From: SbD1 sp963767585
GTDB taxonomy: Bacteria > Desulfobacterota > Syntrophobacteria > Syntrophobacterales > Syntrophobacteraceae
DNA length: 64,000 bases
Assembly (NCBI GenBank): GCA_963767585.1
Contig: CAVYEB010000002.1
Location: 1,054,001 to 1,118,000 of the forward strand
Reading direction: 5' to 3'
In this document: piece by piece, positions 44,264 to 53,266 of the stretch
Position numbering within the stretch: the stretch's first letter is position 1
How the letters are laid out: every line of letters begins with the position of its first letter
The notes under the pieces: generated by a model
Databases searched by the model: none
What the model saw: the letters and a program-made list of their open reading frames with translations, nothing else
What the model was told of the DNA's origin: nothing
Made by a program: the position numbers and the translations under genes

Positions 44264-44770
44264 TTAAGGGGCGCCGGTCAAATACTTTCTGTCTGCAGGC
44301 CAAAGGTCCAATACCTGCCGGATTATCGCCAGTTCTCCCATGTGATAGCAGTTGTGGTCGGCAGCAAGCAGTATCTCGCGAAATATATTATAGCCTTTGG
44401 CATGCGGCAGGGGGGAAAACAGGTCTGTATCGGGGCTGCGGACCATGCGGTCAAGCGCGTCGAGGTCGGATCGGAATTCGGCGAGGGTTTTGCCCCACCT
44501 GGCTTCATTGGCAATTTCTCCCGGATTGGGACGGTAGCCTTCCGGATAATGAGGGGAAATGTGTTTGGGATTGCGGATAAACTTCAGGATGTCCCACTGG
44601 GCGATTCGCATGTGCTCGATTATCTGCCAAAAACTGTATGGCACGTTGAGCGCTTTGCTATTGATATGTTCGAGGGGGAAATCGGAGACGATTTCGTCGA
44701 AGCCCATGTGAGCATTTCCTCCCCGCAGGAGCGCGGAAAGTTCGTTGCGGAGCACTTTTTGTGAATCCAT
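44264..44770 (-). CDS. DinB-family protein
   Basis: 168 residues with a predicted four-helix bundle. The three metal-type histidines of the DinB/YfiT fold appear in IIEHMRIAQWD (about residue 52) and LLAADHNCYHMGELA (about 138 and 142). GGAGG is placed well before ATG 44770. DinB-like proteins are thiol-dependent metal enzymes of mostly unknown substrate. It faces the methyltransferase cluster convergently and is unlikely to be part of it. Confidence 0.85.
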   Translation of the reverse strand: MDSQKVLRNELSALLRGGNAHMGFDEIVSDFPLEHINSKALNVPYSFWQIIEHMRIAQWDILKFIRNPKHISPHYPEGYRPNPGEIANEARWGKTLAEFRSDLDALDRMVRSPDTDLFSPLPHAKGYNIFREILLAADHNCYHMGELAIIRQVLDLWPADRKYLTGAP

Positions 44771-45058
44771 GGGTCCTCCTTTGGCGAAAGATTTGGATCG
44801 TTAAATTGCCGTTTGCCCTTGATCGGCTTGCTCGCTTTTTCAGGTTGCCTCTGCATTGTAATGTAATCAGCCGTGAACATTTTAGGAGACCTGCAGCACC
44901 CTGCCAAATTCCGGACATTCAATCTGGTCCAGTGCCGCATTGATGAAGTAAGTATCTGTAATCCCTGTAATATCACACTGTTTTTCGCAAATCGGATAAT
45001 TAGCATAGAAGTAAGCAGAAATGTGAGATGGCGGACATTTTGATCGAGGGAGACGTGA

Positions 45059-45346
45059 ATGAAACTCAGAGAAAAATTCGTTGTCATCATGCTTACAGTT
45101 GCGCTCCTGCTTGCCTGGGCATCCGTCGCGCATGCAGGCATGGAGGGAGCGATAGCCCCGGCGGGCAACAATCTTGGTGTCAATTGCGGTCCCGCCGGTT
45201 CGTGGTCGGAACCGGGCGATCCGCTGTCGGCTTCCGGTCTGGCATTGCCCTACGGCACTTATACGACACGCGACCTGGGTCAGGCGCCGTATCCCAACCA
45301 ATCCTGCAACGGTCCGGCGCAAAATTCGCCGGCAGGGATGTACTGA
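45059..45346 (+). CDS. Small secreted Gly/Pro-rich protein
   Basis: 95 residues. A clear Sec signal peptide (KFVVIMLTVALLLAWAS) ends at VAHAGM. The mature part is rich in Gly, Pro, Asn and Ser (APAGNNLGVNCGPAGSW) with two cysteines that could form a disulfide. GAGGGAGACGTGA precedes the ATG. No family recognised. Confidence 0.6.
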   Translation: MKLREKFVVIMLTVALLLAWASVAHAGMEGAIAPAGNNLGVNCGPAGSWSEPGDPLSASGLALPYGTYTTRDLGQAPYPNQSCNGPAQNSPAGMY

Positions 45347-45564
45347 TAGGGAGTTGCATTCAAAATGATCACAAGGGGGCGACGCGGGCGTACGCCGCCG
45401 TGTGTCGAAGAGCCGACGACGAAGTCGACACGGTGAGCGTTATAATGCGACTTCGTATGAGTTATCTTGCCTTGGGTTTTCGAAAAGAGCGAAATTACAG
45501 TTATGGTCCAGGTATTGAAAGGAGCAGGATAACCGTTAGCAGAACGCCATAGGGGAGAGAAATC

Positions 45565-46671
45565 TTAATCCGGATATATTTTTTTATAAAACTGCGGATA
45601 CAATTTTTTTGCACATTCCGGGCAAACACTGTGGGTGAATTCAGCCTCTGAATGACGCTTTATATAAGATTCAATTTGATTCCAGTAACCCTTATCATCG
45701 CGGATTTTTTTACAGGAAGCACAAATAGGGAGCATTCCACTCAAAGTTTTGATTTTAGACATGGCATCACTAAGTTCATGGATAAGCTTCTCCCTCTCTT
45801 CTTCCACCCGCTTGCGCTCAGTAATGTCGGTTAACGTACCTGCTGTCCCTGTAGCATTACCTTTCTCATCAAGTGTTAGCCGTGCCCATACCTCAATCCA
45901 GCGAAACTCTCCGTTTTTATTCATATACCGAATCTCGTGCCGACAATAGTCCTTCTTCCTCTCGATTAATGGTCTGAAGAGCTCAAGGTTCAGTTGTCGG
46001 TCTTCAGGATAAACGTATTCCAAAAATACCATGCCAAGACTCTCTTCCACAGCAAAGCCCGTTACCTCAGCCCAAGCAGAATTCAGAAATGTCCAGTGCC
46101 CTTCTGTATCAGTACGAAAGACAACTTCCTTTAAGTTCTCCACAACAAACCGGTATTGCTCCTTACTATCTCGCAATGCCTCCTCCGCTTGCTTGCGCTC
46201 AGTAATGTCGGTTAACGTACCTGCTGTCCCTGTAGCATTACCTTTCTCATCAAGCGTTAGCCGTGCCCATACCTCAATCCAGCGAAACTCTCCGTTTTTA
46301 TTCATATACCGAATCTCGTGCCGACAATAGTCCTTCTTCCTCTCGATTAATGGTCTGAAGAGCTCAAGGTTCAGTTGTCGGTCTTCAGGATAAACGTATT
46401 CCAAAAATACCATGCCAAGACTCTCTTCCACAGCAAAGCCCGTTACCTCAGCCCAAGCAGAATTCAGAAATGTCCAGTGCCCTTCTGCATCAGTACGAAA
46501 GACAACTTCCTTTAAGTTCTCCACAACAAACCGGTATTGCTCCTTACTATCTCGCAATGCCTCCTCCGCTTGCTTGCGCTCTAATCCAGATTGCTCCAGA
46601 TCCTGGATTTTCTGTTTTGATAAGGCATTCTCTTCGATCAGTTCGGAATTTATCCTGGCTTGATCATGCAT
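45565..46671 (-). CDS. PAS-PAS sensor protein with C-terminal cysteine motif
   Basis: 368 residues from ATG 46671 (GAGGGGGG upstream). A coiled coil leads into two PAS/PAC domains that are almost identical to each other. Then comes a short linker helix and the PICASCKKIRDDKGYW...SVCPECAKKLYP module. That module's paired CxxC motifs suggest zinc binding, and it is often found ending PAS signalling proteins. There is no kinase, GGDEF or other output domain, so it acts through partners. The two PAS units arose by a 381-bp tandem duplication (see repeat entry). Confidence 0.85.
   Translation of the reverse strand: MHDQARINSELIEENALSKQKIQDLEQSGLERKQAEEALRDSKEQYRFVVENLKEVVFRTDAEGHWTFLNSAWAEVTGFAVEESLGMVFLEYVYPEDRQLNLELFRPLIERKKDYCRHEIRYMNKNGEFRWIEVWARLTLDEKGNATGTAGTLTDITERKQAEEALRDSKEQYRFVVENLKEVVFRTDTEGHWTFLNSAWAEVTGFAVEESLGMVFLEYVYPEDRQLNLELFRPLIERKKDYCRHEIRYMNKNGEFRWIEVWARLTLDEKGNATGTAGTLTDITERKRVEEEREKLIHELSDAMSKIKTLSGMLPICASCKKIRDDKGYWNQIESYIKRHSEAEFTHSVCPECAKKLYPQFYKKIYPD
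45811..46572. repeat. 381-bp tandem duplication inside a coding region
   Basis: Copy 1 45811-46191 and copy 2 46192-46572, each a full PAS domain plus linker (127 codons, frame kept). The visible differences are few, for example AAGTGTTAGC versus AAGCGTTAGC and TGTATCAG versus TGCATCAG, so the duplication is very recent. Confidence 0.93.
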
Positions 46672-47878
46672 CTGGACCCCCCTCTCGTTATGAACGGTGA
46701 TGGTTGGATACAAAAACGGGTGATATTTGTTCCGGAATAATGCCTCAACCTCTGCGCTATTCCTCCAAACCGCATGTTGAGATCCGATTTTTGCCCGAAA
46801 AAACTTCCTTCGCACCCGTGAAGCCCCGATAGCATACAAGCTTACCGATAAAATGCACAAGTGAAAGGTGAATCAGAGCGATTTTTGCGATTTCTCGACT
46901 CAGCTCCTCCCCGCGTTTGGTGAGCCCGTTCCGCCACGTCGCCGTGCGACAGGCTCAGGAAAATAGAATGCGGTAATACCTGGCAAGTGAAAAAGCGGAC
47001 GCAAAATCGACATACCACCTTCGGGCGTGATAGACGACTCTAGCTTCAACCTTTACAAACCTCCTGCTGATCGAGTCTAAGGACGATTTGATGTTCTCGC
47101 CATTGTACGTAACAATCCTTGAAAATCGGCTTCTGCTCTATGTATTGGAAAGTTGCTACTTCTTGCCAACTCAGAAAACGCGATCGAGAACCCTCAGCAT
47201 AACGGGAATGATCCGGACATCTTGAACTTTCTTTCGATCTCTCCGGATTTCCGGGAAAGGAGGGATGTATCATCGCAGAAACTCAGCGTAATCACGCTTC
47301 CAAATTCTCTTGGAGTGCCCATTTCAATGCTCCAAATGGGTCTTCAAGCCACGAGGAGACATTCCCTGCGTTATTTCTCTTGCCGGATCAAGCACCTCTT
47401 GGTCCGACCGCAAACATAACCCACCGAAATAATGGTGTTAATGAATGTGCTTGATCCAAGCCGTCGATGCGTGACTCCCAATTCTTAACCGGCCTGATAT
47501 AAGAAGTTGTATTCAAAATGATCACAGGAAGGACTCAGATCATTTAGAGCAGAAGGTTCAGGAGGTAGCTGATGTCAATTATGGCATTAGCATCATGGGT
47601 GCTTAATTAAAGCGCTTTTATCAGCGATCGGTTGGGCTGATTATTACCTGGGGCAGTGGTCAAGGCGGCCTTAATCCTGATGGGTGACTGGTTCAGCAAC
47701 GGCTGACTCCAAACCTAAAGAAACTGCGGAAGTAATAAAGTATTGTCGGCTCTTGTGATGGGCATGAAAACCACTGAGAACGCCATAATATAAGTTTACT
47801 TATGTTTAGCGGTCACGAAGGATCTTAGGAAAAGCGTTTTTCTCGCATGGAGAAGTTTTCGCTCTTGACCGAAGCCTT
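46672..47878. other. 1.2-kb stretch without a supported gene
   Basis: Only short, unconvincing frames occur on either strand. CCAACTCAGAAAACGCGAT at 47161-47180 recurs (with one change) near 49577-49596, and GTATTCAAAATGATCACA at ~47510 recurs at ~45357. These scattered duplicates point to decayed DNA. No tRNA or other RNA gene recognised. Confidence 0.45.
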
Positions 47879-48682
47879 TTAATGGGTGCCCCTGCTCTTT
47901 CTTGTTCCCTCGTTGAGGTTCGCAGTTGTATCTGTTCCCTCACAAGACTGGATATCGTAGTACGACTCGAAGATTTTGTCGATCGACTTGGTTTCCGGCA
48001 TCACATAGACGATACCACAAGTCCCGGTAAAAGCCGGCGTCACGACATCATTGTAGAAATTCACCGAAACGTTGATGCAGCCCCAGGAAATACGGTGGTC
48101 GAGCGGCTTTGAACTGGCCAGACGCTGCAGGCGGCGCTCCTTGGGGTTATTAGTAACCACCCGGTGCAGGGAAAGGGCAGAGTCGTAATCTACCCAGAGG
48201 ACATCCTTTCCGTGCACATCGACGCCCAGCGAGGCCACAAAGCGACCTGCCTGTGTGATGCGATCTTGAGGACGAATTTCCGACAATTTACGATCACCAA
48301 TACCGGGGCTGGTCTCATCGCCGCGTGCCAGGCCCAGCAGGGCTGGGGCTGCCCCTAGAAGTCGTCCATCGGCATCGAATACAAAGACTCTGGCGTCGAT
48401 CTTGTCTACAATCACGAAGGGCATGCCGCGATTATCGCCTGAGTCTACGACCCAATCTGCCATGTGCCGGGTCTTCTCGGACGTGTGCTCCAGTTCGAAA
48501 TTCGCCCGTCTGGGGTGAGGTGCCGCGACGGGTTGCACATCAACTGCTGAGGAGTCTGCTGCAGCCGGATGCGCGGCCAATGAGGGGCTCGGGTTGGACA
48601 GCTGCTCAGGTCTGCCGGAAACTGCAACTTGGTTGTTGGCACAACTGGTTGCCAGCAGGCAAACACAAAGCACTTTGGTCAT
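47879..48682 (-). CDS. L,D-transpeptidase-family lipoprotein
   Basis: 267 residues from ATG 48682. The signal carries a lipobox-like LLATSC. A low-complexity linker leads to a YkuD-type domain with FVIVDKIDARVFVFDADG, then DHRISWGCINVS, where the Cys of SWGC would be the catalytic residue for 3-3 peptidoglycan cross-links or lipoprotein attachment. The frame is open upstream to 48871, but that part (MGPVLLLNKNTRQGYL...) is not signal-like; an intermediate start is possible. It lies among envelope genes. Confidence 0.8.
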   Translation of the reverse strand: MTKVLCVCLLATSCANNQVAVSGRPEQLSNPSPSLAAHPAAADSSAVDVQPVAAPHPRRANFELEHTSEKTRHMADWVVDSGDNRGMPFVIVDKIDARVFVFDADGRLLGAAPALLGLARGDETSPGIGDRKLSEIRPQDRITQAGRFVASLGVDVHGKDVLWVDYDSALSLHRVVTNNPKERRLQRLASSKPLDHRISWGCINVSVNFYNDVVTPAFTGTCGIVYVMPETKSIDKIFESYYDIQSCEGTDTTANLNEGTRKSRGTH

Positions 48683-48879
48683 GCCCCCTGCGAGTGTTCG
48701 TATCTTCCCTGAGCTTTTTATGAACGGCAATGCCGCCAAAAGGAGCAACCTGATCCTTTTTCTATTCTTATCACACGATTGTGTGTGCCTGGTCTGCATG
48801 TTTCTTTCGCCCATCAGGAATCGTAAGTAGCCCTGTCTTGTGTTTTTGTTCAACAGCAAGACAGGGCCCAAGAGGTAAT

Positions 48880-49092
48880 TTAATTGCGTCCCTGTTTAGG
48901 AGGCGGAGCAACCGGTTGGGGTGCCGGAGCCGGTGGTGGCGTCTGTGTGACTACCACAGATTGGGGAGGAGGCGTCTCCACCGCCGCCGGCTGTCCGCAT
49001 TGAAATTTAAGGCATTCGGGGAGACAGCAGCAGCCAGACATGGAGATACCCAAAAGGAAAATAAATAGTACTGACCAAAATAATCTTTTCAT
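48880..49092 (-). CDS. Small proline-rich lipoprotein
   Basis: 70 residues. Signal peptide MKRLFWSVLFIFLLG with lipobox ISMSGC, then CC and LPECLKFQCG cysteines and a Pro/Ala/Val/Thr-rich tail (TPPPAPAPQPVAPPPKQ). AAGGAGGAGATTCGTT before the ATG is a strong ribosome-binding site. It was likely tethered to the inner or outer membrane leaflet. It sits 198 bp upstream of the L,D-transpeptidase start and may be co-transcribed with it. Confidence 0.7.
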   Translation of the reverse strand: MKRLFWSVLFIFLLGISMSGCCCLPECLKFQCGQPAAVETPPPQSVVVTQTPPPAPAPQPVAPPPKQGRN

Positions 49093-49620
49093 AACGAATC
49101 TCCTCCTTAGATGATATTTGTTAAAAGTCCACTCTCCTCTGTCGAACCTCCAGAAACCGGTTCAACAATCTCTCCGTCGTTCTAATATATCCGTCCCTGA
49201 AGAATTGCAACATTTTGCCGTTATAAACCGTCCGCTTTATTCGGTTCAGATCGGAGGCAGTGCTCTGGGTGATCGGCTTTTATTAACCGGAATAATGCAC
49301 CAACTTCCCTGGTAGTCCGGGGTCGGAGTCCGGAGTCGGGCCACGCTAATTCGGCCACAGCCACACATCGATTTACAAAAACCAGCCGTTTTTTCGGCTT
49401 AGAACCGCATTTTGGATGCCGAAATCCTCGTTCTAAGCACCCCAGTACCCGGATTTTAGGACCCGCCGTGCTTCTTCCCCTTTTCACCCTCACTCTTCAC
49501 AGTCCTCAGTCCTCCGTCCTCCGGACACCTGCGCCAAATCAAAGCGAAACATCGCCAGTGGAAACATTGCATATCTCGCCAACTTAGAAAACGCGATTAT
49601 TGCCATGATCTTGACTGCGC
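49093..49620. other. Spacer with short repeats, no gene seen
   Basis: Contains GGGGTCGGAGTCCGGAGTCGGG (49319-49340) and CACAGTCCTCAGTCCTCCGTCCTCCGG (about 49497-49523), the same CAGTCCTC/CCGTCCTC units found at 12966-12996. No RNA gene or promoter recognised. Confidence 0.4.
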
Positions 49621-50377
49621 TCATCTCGTCTCCTCTACCATTCTCTTCAAGACATATGCTTGACGATCTTTGGCAACAAAATAGTTCAGGATGAGTGAAA
49701 AGTGTGTCGGTGCCTTGGGCAGACCTGCAAGCATGGCAGTTTCAGCAAGACTCAGTTCCTTCACGTGTTTGTCAAAGTAAGTGCGCGAGGCCGCTTCCAC
49801 CTCGTAAACTCCCGCTCCGAAATAGATCTGGTTGAGGTAGATTTCCAGGATTTTGTCTTTGCTCAGGGAGTGGTCAATACGATAGGCTAAAATAGTCTCT
49901 TTTGCTTTCCGCATCCAGGTGTTCTCTGGCGTGAGCAGGAGTGATTTTACGACCTGCTGGGTTATGGTGCTTCCGCCTTGCACAACTTCTCCGGCTTTAA
50001 GATTCTTTAGCGAGGCTCGGACGATTCTCAGCAGGTCAACACCGCCGTGTTCGTAGAAGCGGGCATCTTCCGCGGCTAGAAAAGCTTTTACGAGGTGTGG
50101 AGGAATGTCCTGCCGTGGCATCAGGTTAGCGTCGCTCTGTGTAAAATTCATCGATTAGCGAGCCATCTGCTGCATATAGGCCGGACACCAGAGACGGGTG
50201 GTAGTTCTTGAGCGACTGGGTACTCGGAAGAGAATGTTCCACTTCAATACACAAGACGACAAAAGACAGCCCTCCTGCAATCACAGAGCCAATGACAATA
50301 GCCATAAAGAGAAAAGGGAGCCATCCCCGAGACCGCTGTCTCTTTGGAGTTAGTTTAAAGTTGATAGAACGCAACAT
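49621..50377 (-). pseudogene. Penicillin-binding protein 1A gene fragment (glycosyltransferase part)
   Basis: Two overlapping frames make up the N-terminus of a PBP1A. From 50377: a membrane anchor (FLFMAIVIGSVIAGGLSFVVL), then GLYAADGSLIDEFYTERR and a stop. A one-base shift near 50130-50150 leads into IPPHLVKAFLAAEDARFYEH (catalytic Glu of GT51), GGSTITQQVVKSLLLTPE and EIYLNQIYFGAG, ending LKRMVEETR. The whole transpeptidase domain is missing after 49621. Sequence detail is PBP1A-like rather than MtgA-like, so I read it as a truncated, frameshifted gene. Confidence 0.82.
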
Positions 50378-50427
50378 GTATAGGCACCATCGCTTGGGCC
50401 CATTCTCGGCGCCCTTTAAGGCTGAGG

Positions 50428-50709
50428 TTACTGCGGAGAGGAGGATGAATCGAAATCTAACTTTGAACTTGGTACAAGAATTCGGGACGGGCCACAGTAA
50501 TGTCGCTGCCAGTCGGCGTCATATCGAGGGTCCCAAGACCCTTCCCACTTATAGTCGTTCAGGCTGTTGAACAACTGGACAACGGTCAGGTCGTCCATCC
50601 ATGAACCCGCCGAATACGGCGAACATGTATCGCCGGAGTATGACGTGACCACGACTGGTACGACGAGAAAAAACATCAGGGCAAATAAACCTAATTTTGC
50701 GTCACGCAT
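50428..50709 (-). CDS. Small secreted protein
   Basis: 93 residues. Signal sequence KLGLFALMFFLVVPVVVTSYSG, then an acidic, aromatic mature part (SWMDDLTVVQLFNSLNDYKW) with two cysteines and a Ser-rich end. AAAGGAGT is nine bases before the ATG. Family not recognised. Confidence 0.6.
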   Translation of the reverse strand: MRDAKLGLFALMFFLVVPVVVTSYSGDTCSPYSAGSWMDDLTVVQLFNSLNDYKWEGSWDPRYDADWQRHYCGPSRILVPSSKLDFDSSSSPQ

Positions 50710-51167
50710 GGAGTAGACTCCTTTCTGCCTGCACCTTGCCGGATAAACACTTCGGCACTCGGATCCTGCCTTTAGCTAACGCGATATGTAGTCTAGTACT
50801 TGGGCAAAATCTATGCCAGGCGTACTGCAAGTCGTAATGTTTTCCCTTTAAGTTATGTATGTAGACACTTACGTCAAGGTGAGACCCGTCGAATGTTGTG
50901 GATTTGAACAGGAAAAGTGTTGCATGCAACATAACGTACTCCCTGGAATTGAAGTGTTGTATGTGACATGGAGAAAACGCAACACTTATGTTGTATGCAA
51001 CAGTTCTTAGGTCAAAATTCACATACTTCAGTTGGACATGCCCTGCCGTAAATGTACATATATATGTATACAAGTGAATTGACGGCGCTTCTCGGCCCGT
51101 CTGGCATAGAACATGCAAACATATGATATCAGTTGGTTAGTTCCAATCCTGGAGAGGTGGTGACGAT
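50710..51167. promoter_or_regulatory. Upstream region with TGTTGCATGCAACA palindromes
   Basis: Perfect 14-bp palindrome TGTTGCATGCAACA at 50918-50931 and a one-change copy TGTTGTATGCAACA at 50989-51002, preceded by GCAACACTTA. The 53784-53797 region repeats the GCAACACTTCTG-TTGCATGCAACA arrangement ahead of a paralogous micro-ORF. The shared layout suggests a conserved operator. Otherwise no gene is visible. Confidence 0.5.
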
Positions 51168-51254
51168 ATGGAAACTATCCTGATAATAGTCTTATTGGTT
51201 GTGCTCTTCGGCGGTGGCGGAGGATACTACTGGTCGAGGCGGGGCCGTTTTTAG
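51168..51254 (+). CDS. Glycine-rich single-helix microprotein, paralogue 1
   Basis: 28 residues: METILIIVLLVVLFGGGGGY followed by YWSRRGRF. One hydrophobic helix, a Gly5 turn and a basic tail, so probably an inner-membrane peptide. GGAGAGGTGGTG precedes the ATG. It matches the N-terminal half of the DUF3309-type protein at 54945 and is nearly the same as the microprotein at 54079. Function unknown. Confidence 0.5.
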   Translation: METILIIVLLVVLFGGGGGYYWSRRGRF

Positions 51255-51318
51255 GCACCCAGATCCGGGCAGGTGGTCAATCGCCAAGATGAGAATCCGT
51301 CAAGAGCCACGAACTGGT

Positions 51319-51446
51319 GATCGACGCCGGAAAGAATCGGGTGCTTTACGCGGTGCTCTCCTTCGGGTTTCACAAGAGTTGATCTGGTTCCCCCGAAGGT
51401 TCCAGCGAGTTGGCGTTTAGGGTCCATCCTTGTGCTGTGGTGATTT
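51319..51446. repeat. 128-bp exact direct repeat, copy 1
   Basis: Identical over 128 bp to 54202-54329, as far as I can compare by eye. Each copy follows a GGGGGYY-type microprotein gene. Neither strand gives a convincing protein across the repeat. Confidence 0.85.
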
Positions 51447-51599
51447 GGGAACAATTCCGCTCATTGTATTAGTTCTTGTGCTCGTGGGTGCACGCCCTGC
51501 CTGGTCACACCAGCAGGGTTTTGGGGATACTATCCAAGGGGTGTACTGGGACTGGTCATTGTGATCGTGGCCGTGCTCCTTTTAATGGGCCGTATCTGA
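51445..51599 (+). pseudogene. DUF3309-family gene with a one-base frameshift
   Basis: From TTG 51445 the frame reads LGTIPLIVLVLVLVGARPAW, then SHQQGFG. After the TTTTGGGGATA run the family's ending continues one frame over: GYYPRGVLGLVIVIVAVLLL, MGRI and stop (51597-51599). Joined, this is a normal ~50-residue DUF3309 membrane protein. One extra G, real or a sequencing error, breaks it. Confidence 0.7.
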
Positions 51600-51664
51600 C
51601 AGCTGTGATGGGGCATGGTCCGGCAACATTAAACACTAAACGTCTTTAAGAGAAAGGACAAGTC

Positions 51665-51757
51665 ATGAACTAGGATCAAATCGCAGGGAACTGGAAGCAA
51701 GTCAAAGGCGTGGTCAGGAAGAAGTGGGGCAAACTCACCGTATCGCAAATGCATTAG
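51665..51757 (+). pseudogene. CsbD-family gene with in-frame TAG, truncated
   Basis: ATG 51665 reads MN, a TAG stop (51671-51673), then DQIAGNWKQVKGVVRKKWGK. This is the N-terminus of a CsbD stress protein, where Trp (TGG) normally stands at the stop position. The rest of the ~60-residue protein is missing. An intact CsbD gene lies at 54686. Confidence 0.75.
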
Positions 51758-51831
51758 GGCGTTACCTAAAACTATCGTTGGACTGTCCCATTGGCTGCGA
51801 AACTCACAAAAATCAAAGAAAAAGGAATAAA

Positions 51832-52296
51832 ATGATCAAGACGACTTATTCGATAATGCTACTCGTTATTGGTTTCCTGGCAGTAATGCTCATGTTGCCA
51901 TCTGCGCATCTCAACGCTGGGGCCATAGATAACCCAAACGTTTCTTCAGCCTACTCGATATCTAATGTTAACCAGACTGATATCAAAGGCTTGAATCAGT
52001 CAGAATCCCCTCTTCTAATGGCACAGACAACGGAAGAGCATCGTTCTTCCGAGAGCTCTTCGAGTTCCACGGTAGAGGCCCCGCCGCCAGTGCAGGAGCA
52101 TCGTTCCTCAGAAAGTTCTTCGAGCTCCACCGTGAGATCCACGACAGAGGCGCAGCCAGAGCATTGTGTCAGTCATTGTCGTAACCATTACAATCAAAGC
52201 TTGGTCGAGTGCAATGAGCCGGGCCACCCGCACCATAACAAATGCGACAAATGGGCTCGGGAACGTGAACAGCAGTGTCTCAATACATGTAATTAG
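51832..52296 (+). CDS. Secreted Ser-rich protein with duplicated 14-residue repeat
   Basis: 154 residues from ATG 51832 (AAAGGA upstream). The signal peptide is YSIMLLVIGFLAVMLMLPSAH. The mature part contains two copies of (E/Q)EHRSSESSSSSTV (about residues 64-77 and 84-97) and a C-terminal cysteine domain (HCVSHCRNHYNQ...CDKWAREREQQCLNTC) with five or six cysteines in paired spacing. Probably an exported, disulfide-stabilised protein. Function unknown. Confidence 0.65.
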   Translation: MIKTTYSIMLLVIGFLAVMLMLPSAHLNAGAIDNPNVSSAYSISNVNQTDIKGLNQSESPLLMAQTTEEHRSSESSSSSTVEAPPPVQEHRSSESSSSSTVRSTTEAQPEHCVSHCRNHYNQSLVECNEPGHPHHNKCDKWAREREQQCLNTCN

Positions 52297-52386
52297 TCGG
52301 CAATAACCGAAGTAGAGGCTGTGGGAGCATTCTTTGACTCTTACGAATTCTTGCAGTAACGAGATTTGATTGAATAGGACTGTCCG

Positions 52387-52420
52387 GGGCCAAAGGCCCC
52401 GGCCTCGCCTTTGGCCCTTT
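52387..52420 (+). terminator. Strong hairpin terminator
   Basis: 11-bp stem GGGCCAAAGGC (52387-52397) / GCCTTTGGCCC (52407-52417), nine-base loop and short T-run, 90 bp after the Ser-rich secreted protein gene. Confidence 0.75.
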
Positions 52421-52563
52421 ACTAGATAGTTAATTAACAGATTGAATCGAGTCGCACAGCGAGCAAATTTCGGACAGGGATGCCAGGCAGAATTACCTTC
52501 CGGATCTCCCGTCGGAGCTACGAACCATTTTCTGGAATGCTGGAGCTAAGGAAGCTGGAGAGG

Positions 52564-52905
52564 TCAAAGTTTTTTGGCCGACGCATAGAGGTCGACGAGA
52601 GCTTTGACTGCCTCGCCGATGACCACGCCGTACGTTGCAATATGTTCGGCGGTTACAACGGCTTTGCTCGTTTCACCAAGACCTATCCGTAAGTCGTTGG
52701 TGATAGCAAGCACATTTTCAGATACCATGGCAACGTTGGGAATGGCCTGGTTGAGGGCTTCCCTATTTGCGCTCAGGATTGCCCCAATATCCTTAACTGC
52801 GGTGTTCACGTTTCTGAGCGTCATAATAGCACAGCCGCCGGCCGCCACCACCACCAGAAAAATAATAAGCAGTCCCAGCTGACTGAAGGTTACGTATCCT
52901 TCCAT
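52564..52905 (-). CDS. DUF948-like single-pass membrane protein
   Basis: 113 residues. One N-terminal transmembrane helix (LGLLIIFLVVVAAGGCAIM) and a long amphipathic helix with regularly spaced Asn/Thr/Val (LRNVNTAVKDIGAILSANRE...). This resembles DUF948 / MCP-signalling-like small proteins. AAAGGAATCCCTT precedes the ATG. It directly follows the YtxH gene (28-bp gap) on the same strand, forming a two-gene stress/envelope operon. Confidence 0.6.
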   Translation of the reverse strand: MEGYVTFSQLGLLIIFLVVVAAGGCAIMTLRNVNTAVKDIGAILSANREALNQAIPNVAMVSENVLAITNDLRIGLGETSKAVVTAEHIATYGVVIGEAVKALVDLYASAKKL

Positions 52906-52933
52906 AAGGGATTCCTTTCCCAGGAGGTGGTTC

Positions 52934-53266
52934 TTAATTTTCCTTATCCGTTCCTTCGTTCTCCGCGGATGGTTGTTTCAATGCTCCTTTGGCCGCTGTG
53001 CGCACACGAGAACCTCTTTCCTCTACCGCACTTACTAACCGGTGTCCGGTGTGGGAAGCATTTTCTTTTATTTTTTCCCAAGCATCGCCACCGCGCTGGC
53101 TTAAATCTTCACGTGTTTCTTTCCCGGCCTTGGGAGCAAGAAGAACGCCTGCTACCGCACCAATGGTAACGCCTAACGCCAAGATCCCGGCATTTTTTCG
53201 GCGCAACGTTTTCTCGCGATCGGTTCTTGCCTGGCGTAATCGGTCAGCTATTTCTTTCATGATCAT
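52934..53266 (-). CDS. YtxH-domain protein
   Basis: 110 residues from ATG 53266 (GGGAGG upstream). The YtxH core is ILALGVTIGAVAGVLLAPKAGKETREDL, a transmembrane glycine-zipper-like helix followed by the APKxGxETR motif (given here as two adjoining parts). The C-terminal part is charged and helical. YtxH proteins are general-stress proteins of unknown biochemistry, often next to DUF948-type genes, as seen here. Confidence 0.85.
   Translation of the reverse strand: MIMKEIADRLRQARTDREKTLRRKNAGILALGVTIGAVAGVLLAPKAGKETREDLSQRGGDAWEKIKENASHTGHRLVSAVEERGSRVRTAAKGALKQPSAENEGTDKEN

Noticed and set aside
46672..47878. Hidden tRNA or small RNA in the 1.2-kb gene-free stretch
   Set aside because: No cloverleaf, CCA end or T-loop consensus was found on either strand by eye.
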